Below, in pieces: positions 57,501 to 64,000 of a stretch of 64,000 bases of DNA (position 1 is its first letter; each line of letters begins with the position of its first letter). Origin of the DNA: an uncultured Mucilaginibacter sp. (lineage in GTDB: Bacteria; Bacteroidota; Bacteroidia; Sphingobacteriales; Sphingobacteriaceae); contig CAIPFE010000060.1 in assembly GCA_903864275.1 (NCBI GenBank), forward strand, positions 124,001-188,000, written 5' to 3'. The notes under the pieces were generated by a model. It did not search any database and was not told the DNA's origin. It saw nothing but the letters and a program-made list of their open reading frames with translations. The position numbers and the translations under genes are program-made.

Positions 57501-60500
57501 ATATAACGGTATTACTGGGCAAACCGGTTATTACCTATCCATCACCCCAAACGTATGTAACTGGCGTGGCCATTACGGCGTTAAACCCAACCAATACCGG
57601 CGGGGCGGCAGTAAGTTACGCCATAAGCGGCACGCCTTTGCCTGCCGGATTAACCCTTAACACTTCAACAGGTGTAATTTCAGGTACGCCTACTACGCCC
57701 ACTGCGGTCTTTGCTTATACGGTTACGGCCACCAATGCAGCCGGTACCAACAGCTGCACTGTTACTATAACCATTGTCTCGAACCCGGTATTTACTTATA
57801 CTACACCTGATGTATATACGGTGGGTACGCTTATTACCACCTTAAGTCCAGCCAATACCGGCAGTACGCCAACCAGTTATTCCATAAACACACCGTTGCC
57901 CGCCGGCTTAAATTTTAATACCGCAAATGGCCAGATCACCGGCACGCCTACAGCAGTTTCGGCCGGTGCTAATTATATTGTTACTGGTACTGATGCGCTC
58001 GGGCATACAGGGACCTTTACTATAAATATTACCGTTAACGATGTGCCCCCGACTATTAGTTATACTTCACCGAATATATATACTGTGGGGACTACTATTA
58101 CGCCACTTGTGCCCACCGTTACAGGCATTGGGGCTGCGCCAACCAATTATGTTATAAGCGGTTTGCCTGCCGGTTTGAGTATCGATCCGCTTACCGGTAT
58201 AATTTCGGGTACGCCTAGTGCCGCCGCCGCTTTGGCCGTTTATACCGTTACGGCTACCAATGACGGTGGAAACGGCACTTTCCCGATAACCATAACCGTG
58301 AAAGCGCTTGGCCCGGTTATAGCTTATACTACACCTAATATATTTCCCATAAATACGGCCATTGCCCCTTTAACCCCGGTTAATTCGGGCAGTACACCTA
58401 CCAGCTATGCCATAGCCGGCGGCGCCTTGCCTACCGGCTTGAGCTTCAGCACGGTAACAGGTGTGATCTCAGGTACCCCTACCGTGGTGACCGCCGCGAC
58501 AATTTACACCATTACCGCAACAGATGGCTCAGGAAATACCGGCCAGGCACTTGTTACCATATCATGCGCCGCTTATGTTGATTGGATCGGCGCTACCAGC
58601 ACAGCCTGGAATGTAGGAACTAACTGGGCTACCGGGACAGTTCCGGGGGCTACTGACGTCGCTGGTATTGGGGTTAATCAAACTTTTAAAAATCAACCTA
58701 TCGTAACAGCTGCAGCATCTGTGGGCGCGATAGTTATTGGTACCAGCAGTACCGTGGTGAACGTGCCGACCGTGACAACCCCGACAGCAGTTGTTTTAAC
58801 CGTTACGGGGGTTACCTTAACTGTTTCAGGTACCATAACCTCTCAAAGCGATGCCAATTCATCGGCGGCATTGGGCGCTACCATTTCAGGGACAGGCACT
58901 GTTATCGCATCGGGCATAAATGTTAATGCGACTACTGTCCATGCAGCTGCTTACACACAAACGCTGACCTCTTCGGTTACCAGCCTGAAATTATCAAGTG
59001 ATATTGTTTTGACATCTACGAAACCCGGCGCCGTTGCATTTGATGCAACCTTTAATATTACCGGCGGCACCGTATTGCTTACAGGGAAAGTTCAAACCAC
59101 CAACGCCTCGGGAAATACCTCAACTATAGCAATTCTGCCAACAACAACTGCTACCCTGCAGCTTGCAAATGTTGCCGCGTTTTCCGGCCTTTCTGCTACT
59201 GCCGGTGGTACAAATAATTTAAATTTTGATAACACAGGCGCTACCGTTGAATATTCAGGTGCATCGCAAACAGTTTATACCAATAGCGCTGCTGTTACCG
59301 GTTTACCCAGTGGTATATCAAACAACTATTACAGCCTTAAATTTTCGGGAACCGGTATAAAAACACCTAACGGGACCAATGCTGATTACATTGAGGTCGA
59401 CGGTAATTTTACCAATTCGCTCCCTACAGTTGACGCGTTCAATTATATAGATCTCAGTTTGCCTACCGTGTACTTTGGCGGTACCACCCAAAGTATTTTT
59501 GCGGGCCAGGGTACAACGTTCTATAACGTACAATTCTTTGGTTCAGGCACAACAACCGTCGTGAGCGGCTTCGCATTTGTTGCCTCCAGTGGTGTATTAA
59601 CCATGTACGCCCCTGCAATATTAGCGTCCGGAGGCAACCTCACCTTAAATTCAGATGCCTCGGGTTCGGCCACGGTTGCGGCAATACCAACAGGCAGCAG
59701 TATAACAGGCGATGTTAACGTAGAGCGGTTTATTACCGGCGGCGCAGGCCATAGGGGCTACCGCCTGCTCTCTTCGCAGGTAACTATAGGGGCAACTGGT
59801 TTTGAGAGTTTAAATTACCTGATCAATAGCTGCTATATAAAAGGCACCACCGGCGTACCGGGAGGTTTTGACCAGGTGGGTAACCCCAACATTTACCTAT
59901 ACCGCGAAAACATTGTACCTTCGAATGCTTCGTTTATAAGCGGAAACTTCAGGGGTATAAATACGCTGGGTACAAGTTTTACAAATGTTAATTATTTAGT
60001 CGACGGCGATGCCGGAACATGGAACATCCCCAAAGGCGATGGGTTCATGTTCTTCTTCAGGGGCGACAGGAGTGTGGCTTCCATTGCCGTAGAACAAGGA
60101 CTTGCCTACGTGCCGACAAGCACTACGCTCGTAGCTACAGGTACGCTTAACCAGGGAGCGATAACTGTACATGACTGGTATACGCCTGCTTCAGCAACCC
60201 TTGGTTATACAACCACAGTAACAGCCTCCGGAAACAACAGTACCGTACGGGGATTTAACCTGGTGGGCAATCCTTACGCCAGTTCAATAGATTTTGACAC
60301 TTATGGTACGAGTGCAGGAGCAGGCATCTATACCCCTGGTGGTGGTGTGGGCCCATATGCGTATATCTTTGACCCGGTGAGCCAAAACTACAGTATTTAT
60401 ACAGCCGGCACAGGTGGTGTTGGCACCATTGCAACGGTTAATGCCAATATTATACCGAGCGGGCAGGGATTTTTTGTGGCAGCACGTGCAGCTGGTACTT

Positions 60501-61669
60501 CACTGACATTTAATGAGGCAGCGAAAGTAAATACACAAGCTATCGCGGCAGATGGAAATTTGTTTCTTGGCACCCCAAAACAAAACGCAATAGCTCAGTC
60601 GTTACATATCAGGCTCACCAGGGATTCTATCACCAGCAAGGTGAATACCGATGGCATATTTTTTATTTTCGAGAAGAGTGCCAGCACAAAATATGTCCCA
60701 ATAGAAGATGCACCGTATAAAGCCGGGAGCGGAACTGTTGGCCTGACCAGCAAATCGTCAGATAATTTTTCTTTGGCCGTAAACAGGATGCCGTTCCCGA
60801 CCGTGGAAACGCAAAAAATTCCTTTAACTGTTACGGGTAACAAAACCGGAATCTACCAGCTAACCATGACATTGTCAAAGAGTATCCCCCTCCTATATAC
60901 CATGTGGTTAAAGGATGCTTACAAGCAGGATTCCCTCGACATCAGGGCTAACCCGACTTATAGCTTTAATATTGATAAAAGCGATACCAGCAGCTTTGGG
61001 GCAAACCGGTTCAGCCTTGTGATGAGTGAAAACCCGGCCTTAATGGTGCATTTATTAAATTTTAACGCCACAAAGACAAAAGGCGGGTCGCAGGTAGTAT
61101 GGAAAACTGAGAACGAACAGAACTACACCAACTTTACTGTTGAAAGAAGTACCGATGGCGGCGTTACTTTCGCTGTACTTGGTGGTTATGCTTCAAGTGC
61201 ACTTGGAACTTACAGTTTCCTTGATCAAAACCCTGCGATGAAAGCAAACCAGTATCGCCTGAAGCTGCAGGACCTGAACGGTACCATCAGCTATTCAAAA
61301 GTGGTTACGCTGATGTACGGCAACGGGGATAGCCCGCTTACAGCCCACATTAACATATTCCCGAACCCTTCTGCCGATGTTATCAACGTTTCGATACCGT
61401 CAAGTACTGTTACCAACACGCAAACCAATTTATCGGGATTGCAAACGTTGGCTACAACACCGGGTTTGGTATCAACAAACTCAGGCAGCAGTTCATCTTA
61501 CGATATTAAAATAATAAGCATTACAGGTTCAGTTATTAAGTCGGCCACATCTGCATCCACCAACTGGCAGGGCAGTGTAAGCGGCCTGGCCCCTGGTACT
61601 TATATTATACAGGTTATTAATAACAGCGATAAGAGCCTGGTAGGCAGGAATACTTTCGTAAAACTTTAG
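54545..61669 (+). CDS. Giant T9SS type A substrate with Ig repeats and nested NHL propellers
   Basis: A 2374-residue exported protein starting at GTG with a signal peptide (SNSAFAQ). Nine putative-Ig (He_PIG-like) units of about 85-90 residues each begin like PVISYTTPD and end with GVISGTP and TYTITATN. Units 3 and 4 are each split by NHL-type beta-propeller blades (DASGNVYVTNSTGNSV type) at about residues 239-507 and 593-847. After residue 1344 come a beta-rich region (VDWIGATSTAWNVGTNW) and a C-terminal region WKTENEQNYTNFTVERS followed by a type A sorting domain. Likely a cell-surface adhesin or matrix protein. Confidence 0.88.
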   Translation: MKKFILYLAAAFCFMLISNSAFAQRPVITYNTPDTLFVDTVYSTANGNALTPTNTGGGGITSYAITGTLPTGMTFSTTTGIISGTPTATMASTTYTITATNASGTSLGTNNLRIVVLALPPPVISYTTPDSYFVGVAVSLAPTNSNTGITTGYTLTSGVLPAGLTFNTATGIISGTTTTITATVTLDIFVNNSTGLSSGTTVTITVTASPPIISYAGSPATLTQGTAMTALTPTNTGGTVATAGAVYGAGTTILSGLGGAYGMATDASGNVYVTNSTGNSVTEYSTTGVTTATAVIAGTPVGIVFDAAGDAFVLEQASNSVVEYVGGLSGSATTIITGLSTPTGIAIDATGNLYIANSGNNTITKYTVTTWALSLTITTNAGGFFNNRVVSGGIAVDASGNIYVVDNRAGFGRGGSEVDVYSSAGVYSRRYRQGRTNSAISLDASGNIYLTSLGRLTATAYTANFAGVTATEGGFSSPRGIVTDATGNLYVSDYTKGTVTKYPRVIGYVLTGTLPPGLSFNTTTGVISGTPQTTFPSTTYTITAYNAGGSGSTTVTISCLGNPPVISYTTPDVYGIGAVISLSPTLSGGALIPTGYGAGTALSGAALNAPWGMTKDASGNIWVVNNGNSTVSEFGPTGAFIKNVTITGTAGTLTGIAIDAAGNMYFSSTNGRVYKATTAGAAVQYANPNFGASLYGIAIDASGVVYTTDEANGNVYKITAANTVSRPVAKPIGGITNPTGIAVDAAGDIYVVDATSKTLVEYNAAGAFVRTVATGLTQPFGLYLDASGDAYVSDNSDGTVKEFNSNGTLVATLTGIAGQRGLTVDASGNLYVSDFTANSVTKYPPTYYTLSGATLPTGITFNTTTGLFSGTTTATFGPLIFTVTVYGSGGSGTTQVTITCTNGPVFSYTTPDTYTQGVAISPNLTPTITSGGPITGYAVTGTPLPTGLTLNTSTGVISGTPTVLSPATNYTITGTNATGSTAVIINITVLLGKPVITYPSPQTYVTGVAITALNPTNTGGAAVSYAISGTPLPAGLTLNTSTGVISGTPTTPTAVFAYTVTATNAAGTNSCTVTITIVSNPVFTYTTPDVYTVGTLITTLSPANTGSTPTSYSINTPLPAGLNFNTANGQITGTPTAVSAGANYIVTGTDALGHTGTFTINITVNDVPPTISYTSPNIYTVGTTITPLVPTVTGIGAAPTNYVISGLPAGLSIDPLTGIISGTPSAAAALAVYTVTATNDGGNGTFPITITVKALGPVIAYTTPNIFPINTAIAPLTPVNSGSTPTSYAIAGGALPTGLSFSTVTGVISGTPTVVTAATIYTITATDGSGNTGQALVTISCAAYVDWIGATSTAWNVGTNWATGTVPGATDVAGIGVNQTFKNQPIVTAAASVGAIVIGTSSTVVNVPTVTTPTAVVLTVTGVTLTVSGTITSQSDANSSAALGATISGTGTVIASGINVNATTVHAAAYTQTLTSSVTSLKLSSDIVLTSTKPGAVAFDATFNITGGTVLLTGKVQTTNASGNTSTIAILPTTTATLQLANVAAFSGLSATAGGTNNLNFDNTGATVEYSGASQTVYTNSAAVTGLPSGISNNYYSLKFSGTGIKTPNGTNADYIEVDGNFTNSLPTVDAFNYIDLSLPTVYFGGTTQSIFAGQGTTFYNVQFFGSGTTTVVSGFAFVASSGVLTMYAPAILASGGNLTLNSDASGSATVAAIPTGSSITGDVNVERFITGGAGHRGYRLLSSQVTIGATGFESLNYLINSCYIKGTTGVPGGFDQVGNPNIYLYRENIVPSNASFISGNFRGINTLGTSFTNVNYLVDGDAGTWNIPKGDGFMFFFRGDRSVASIAVEQGLAYVPTSTTLVATGTLNQGAITVHDWYTPASATLGYTTTVTASGNNSTVRGFNLVGNPYASSIDFDTYGTSAGAGIYTPGGGVGPYAYIFDPVSQNYSIYTAGTGGVGTIATVNANIIPSGQGFFVAARAAGTSLTFNEAAKVNTQAIAADGNLFLGTPKQNAIAQSLHIRLTRDSITSKVNTDGIFFIFEKSASTKYVPIEDAPYKAGSGTVGLTSKSSDNFSLAVNRMPFPTVETQKIPLTVTGNKTGIYQLTMTLSKSIPLLYTMWLKDAYKQDSLDIRANPTYSFNIDKSDTSSFGANRFSLVMSENPALMVHLLNFNATKTKGGSQVVWKTENEQNYTNFTVERSTDGGVTFAVLGGYASSALGTYSFLDQNPAMKANQYRLKLQDLNGTISYSKVVTLMYGNGDSPLTAHINIFPNPSADVINVSIPSSTVTNTQTNLSGLQTLATTPGLVSTNSGSSSSYDIKIISITGSVIKSATSASTNWQGSVSGLAPGTYIIQVINNSDKSLVGRNTFVKL
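57241..58575 (+). repeat. Tandem Ig-domain coding repeats, about 260 bases each
   Basis: Five units in a row (starting PVFSYTTPD, PVITYPSPQ, PVFTYTTPD, PTISYTSPN, PVIAYTTPN) repeat the words TATACTACACC, GGTAATTTCAGGTACGCC-like and ACCAATACCGGC. The DNA similarity makes unit gain or loss by recombination, and assembly collapse, plausible. Confidence 0.8.
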
Positions 61670-61710
61670 GTCGATAATTATTGATGAGCCTGTCGCCAGG
61701 CAGGGAATAA

Positions 61711-61748
61711 AGCAAACGCTCCGGGGAACATCTCCGGAGCGTTTTGCT
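61711..61748 (+). terminator. Rho-independent terminator after the giant gene
   Basis: AGCAAACGCTCCGG (61711-61724) and CCGGAGCGTTTTGCT (61734-61748) form a 14-base stem with one bulged base, followed by TTTTT. It lies 42 bases after the stop codon. Confidence 0.88.
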
Positions 61749-61833
61749 TTTTCGCGCGTCCGTAAACGGCAACAAGTTATGGGAAGACAGTTAATGTTAT
61801 AAGCTAAGGGGGAATATTCTTTTAATACTTTTT

Positions 61834-61996
61834 TACCCTCTTTTTTGCCTGCAAAAGAGAGGGTGGTCGAGCGAAGCAAAGACCGGGTGAGTAAATTATC
61901 GAAGCGGCATTAAACGCAAATGCATGGCGCACAGTCGACTCACCCCGACATCGCTTCGCTCGCCGACCCTCTCTCCGGCAAGCCGGAAAGAGGGTG
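61834..61996. repeat. REP-like composite inverted repeat
   Basis: Arms AGAGAGGGTGGTCGAGCGAAGC...GGGTGAGT (61855-61892) and ACTCACCCC...GCTTCGCTCGCCGACCCTCTCT (61938-61974) pair over about 37 bases. Each arm can also fold on itself: ACCCTC/GAGGGT at the left and CTCTCTCCGGC/GCCGGAAAGAG at the right, so the whole could form a three-stem cross. Intergenic, between the two T9SS genes. Confidence 0.8.
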
Positions 61997-62221
61997 AGAA
62001 AGCCATTCTCTCTTAGCATAAACCCTAATTTCCCCAATATGGGGCATCAAATACAAACAAATATTGAAAACGGTTCCTTAAGTTGAACAGGTATGAATTT
62101 AAATATTAATTATCAAGAAATTTTGAATAACTTTTATTTAAATATTTGTTATCGAGGATAAAAAATGAGGGTTTTGTGCAGTTTAACACCCGCCTGCGCC
62201 ATTTTTTTACATAACATCCCA

Positions 62222-62335
62222 GCCTTAGCATTGTTATTGCTAAATATAATTTGATTTAGATAATTATTTGAGAAATAAAATAAAGCGGGGCTCTCAATAT
62301 AAAAATAATGTTCAACCTATTTAAAGAGCTTTATC
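62222..62335 (+). promoter_or_regulatory. Leader shared with the giant T9SS gene
   Basis: CCTTAGCATTGTTATTGCT at about 62223 differs by one base from the word before the giant gene; TTTGATTTAGATAATTATT, AGCGGG and TTTATC before GTGAAAAAA also recur in the same order. No TAnnTTTG element is evident, so the shared block may be an untranslated leader rather than the promoter itself. Confidence 0.6.
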
Positions 62336-63448
62336 GTGAAAAAAAATTTACTTCTCTTGTGTGCCGGCTTGACCATTCTTGGTCATAGCGTTTTTGCTGC
62401 CGCTCCGGCTGTAAGCTATAACCATGCAAATAGTATTAATACCGAGCCGCATTTGCGCCTGCAGTTATATAAGGACGCCATTAATGCTGATGATACCTAT
62501 ATAGGATTTGAGCCCAACGTTCAAACCAGCTTCGTGTTTAACCAGGATGCTAAATACATGCAGGGCCAGGGAAAAATAAGTATGGCAAGTATTTCGAGTG
62601 ATAATTTTAAACTGGCCATTAACAGGGTACCATTGCCTGCACAAAGCGAAAGTATCCGGCTATATGTGAATGCTACCGAGGATGGTACCTATCAATTAAA
62701 TATGACCGAAGATGTGGATATGCCGCCGGTATATGATGTATGGCTGATGGATGCCTATAAAAAGGACTCGTTAAAGATGAACCAAAATTCGTCCTATACT
62801 TTTAGCCTGCTTAAAGCCGATACCAATAGCTTTGGCTCCAATCGTTTTAGCCTGGTTATACGCCAAAACGCTGCCCTGGCATTTCATTTAGTAGATTTTA
62901 CTGCTGAAAAAGTGGCGGGAGGAGTAGAAACAGCCTGGAAAACAGAAAATGAACAGGGCTATACCAATTTTACAGTTGAAAGAAGCAACGACGGCGGCCA
63001 AACTTATGATAATATTGACAGTTTACTGTCCGACAGCCTGGGCGCTTACAGCTTTATCGACAAAAGCCAGGCCGCAACCGCTGCGGGCGCTACCGACCAG
63101 TACCGTTTAAAGATACAGGACCTATCGGGAGCAGTTAGCTATTCAAATGTGGTTACGCTGATGTATTCAAATGCAGCTATCGCCCATAACAGCCTTAATG
63201 TGTATCCAAACCCCGCAACCGGCGTTGTGAATTTCTCCATAGTAGCTGACGATGCTTCAACGGCCGACAAAACCACATACGGTATTAAAATAGTAAACCT
63301 TTCGGGAACTGTGATCAGGACAGCTACTACCGCAGGCCAAAGCTGGCAAACCGATGTAAGCAACCTGATGCCGGGCACTTATATCGTACAAATGGTTAAA
63401 AATGCCGATGGAAGTATTGCTGGTAAAAGTACTTTTATAAAGCTGTAG
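62336..63448 (+). CDS. Small T9SS type A sorting-domain protein
   Basis: A 370-residue exported protein starting at GTG, with a signal peptide ending VFAA. It is a short relative of the last ~350 residues of the giant upstream protein: SSDNFKLAINRVPLP, SFGSNRFSLVI, TENEQGYTNFTVERSNDGG and VYPNPATGVVNFSI recur in the same order, ending in a type A sorting domain (GTYIVQMVKN). It lacks the Ig and propeller parts. The shared leader and C-terminus suggest co-regulation and partial duplication. Confidence 0.85.
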   Translation: MKKNLLLLCAGLTILGHSVFAAAPAVSYNHANSINTEPHLRLQLYKDAINADDTYIGFEPNVQTSFVFNQDAKYMQGQGKISMASISSDNFKLAINRVPLPAQSESIRLYVNATEDGTYQLNMTEDVDMPPVYDVWLMDAYKKDSLKMNQNSSYTFSLLKADTNSFGSNRFSLVIRQNAALAFHLVDFTAEKVAGGVETAWKTENEQGYTNFTVERSNDGGQTYDNIDSLLSDSLGAYSFIDKSQAATAAGATDQYRLKIQDLSGAVSYSNVVTLMYSNAAIAHNSLNVYPNPATGVVNFSIVADDASTADKTTYGIKIVNLSGTVIRTATTAGQSWQTDVSNLMPGTYIVQMVKNADGSIAGKSTFIKL

Positions 63449-63452
63449 TTTC

Positions 63453-63547
63453 GAAAGCTTAAAGCGGAAAGCAGAAAGACCAAAGCAAAAAAGGCAACCG
63501 CGAAAGAGCTTTTCGCTTTCTGCTTTAACCTTTCTGCTTTTAGCTTC
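63453..63547. repeat. Imperfect inverted repeat of GAAAGC words at a convergent junction
   Basis: Left GAAAGCTTAAAGCGGAAAGC words (63453-63478) pair with right CTTTCTGCTTT words (63515-63547). It fills the gap between the facing genes and probably ends both transcripts. Confidence 0.65.
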
Positions 63548-63548
63548 C

Positions 63549-63998
63549 TCAAACCATCTTCATATTCTCCGCATCCCAGTGTATCACTTTGTTTTGGAAA
63601 TAACTTTCATTACAGGCCAGGCAGGGGGCAGCCGCCCTGAACCCAAATACCGCATCTTCAACTACGGGCTTGCCGGTGCGGATAGCGTCCAGAAAATTGG
63701 CGAAGTGTTCATGAGAGGTGTTATATCCCTGGGGCACAGCATAACTTACACCCGGTAGCGAGGGGGCCTGCTGGTCGGCGGCGGAATATTTTTTATTATA
63801 GTCATCCATCAGGGCCTTCTGCATCGCAACAGTATAGGTGTCGAATGAATCCCAGCCGCCAATGCCGGGGGCTGCAGGCATTTTACTTTTGCGGATAGTA
63901 AAACCATCTTCATCCGAAAGGTCCATTACGCCTTCAGAGCCGATGATACGGGTCGAAGAATGTTCACCATCACCACTTACAAAATTAACGTGCAGCGA
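63549..63998 (-). CDS. Gfo/Idh/MocA family oxidoreductase, C-terminal part
   Basis: The frame stays open to the right edge, so only the last ~149 residues are present. The segment VNFVSGDGEHSSTRIIGSEGV followed by DGFTIRK and HEHFANFLDAIRTGKP is the typical C-terminal half of Gfo/Idh/MocA dehydrogenases (GTMxxxG-like strand, closing helix that lines the active site). The NAD(P)-binding domain and any Tat signal lie outside the window. Substrate unknown. Confidence 0.88.
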   Translation of the reverse strand, partial: SLHVNFVSGDGEHSSTRIIGSEGVMDLSDEDGFTIRKSKMPAAPGIGGWDSFDTYTVAMQKALMDDYNKKYSAADQQAPSLPGVSYAVPQGYNTSHEHFANFLDAIRTGKPVVEDAVFGFRAAAPCLACNESYFQNKVIHWDAENMKMV

Positions 63999-64000
63999 TA

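Noticed and set aside
57241..58575. CRISPR-like repeat array
   Set aside because: The ~260-base periodicity is in frame and encodes Ig-type domains; there are no short identical repeats with unique spacers.

Overview
The window looks like chromosome of a Bacteroidota bacterium, most likely Sphingobacteriaceae (Mucilaginibacter/Pedobacter-like). The signs are a SusC/SusD-type pair, type IX secretion sorting domains (type A and type B), a PorP/SprF protein, a 7TMR-DISM histidine kinase, TAnnTTTG-type -7 promoter elements and intergenic repeats typical of the phylum. No rRNA, tRNA, CRISPR array or transposase was seen.

Layout. 1-2030: end of a SusC-like receptor and its SusD-like lipoprotein. 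2131-5530: secreted tyrosine phosphatase, two methyltransferases, an acetyltransferase and a DUF6886-like protein. 5635-28776: a very large phosphonate (C-P lyase) locus. Leftward from a shared control region (10502-10817) run an EEP-family phosphatase, a pyridoxal-kinase-like kinase, phnN and a YncE/alkaline-phosphatase fusion. Rightward run an OmpR-type regulator, phnGHIJKLM, a 2H phosphoesterase, a hexapeptide transferase, four tandem phnD paralogues, phnC, phnE1, phnE2, a GNAT, a second hexapeptide transferase, a second phnM-like amidohydrolase and a metallophosphoesterase, followed by an O-methyltransferase. 29549-33647: three tandem paralogues of an outer-membrane-type protein, then a VIT-family transporter. 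34577-39660: a TPR membrane protein, a small acidic ORF and an AsmA-like protein. 39961-44191: receivers and two histidine kinases. 44321-47511: an Rv1355c-type ThiF/nitroreductase fusion with a GNAT-like partner. 47699-52958: a T9SS type B module. 53121-54044: a BtuF-like protein. 54545-63448: a 2374-residue Ig-repeat T9SS substrate and a small relative with the same leader and C-terminus. 63549-end: partial Gfo/Idh/MocA oxidoreductase.

How it works together. The phn locus encodes uptake (PhnD x4, PhnC, PhnE1/E2), the C-P lyase core (PhnGHIJ with ATPases PhnK and PhnL), the triphosphate-cleaving PhnM and the ribose-bisphosphate kinase PhnN. It has no metallo-beta-lactamase PhnP; the adjacent 2H phosphoesterase is the best candidate substitute.

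The most striking observation is in PhnJ. The protein is otherwise highly conserved, but three of the four cysteines of the radical-SAM motif (CX2CX21CX5C in E. coli) are replaced by Thr, Ile and Leu, and only two cysteines remain in the whole protein. PhnK, its partner, carries a 23-residue insertion, and phnM and the hexapeptide transferase are duplicated. This points to a variant C-P lyase system whose chemistry may not be the canonical radical-SAM reaction.
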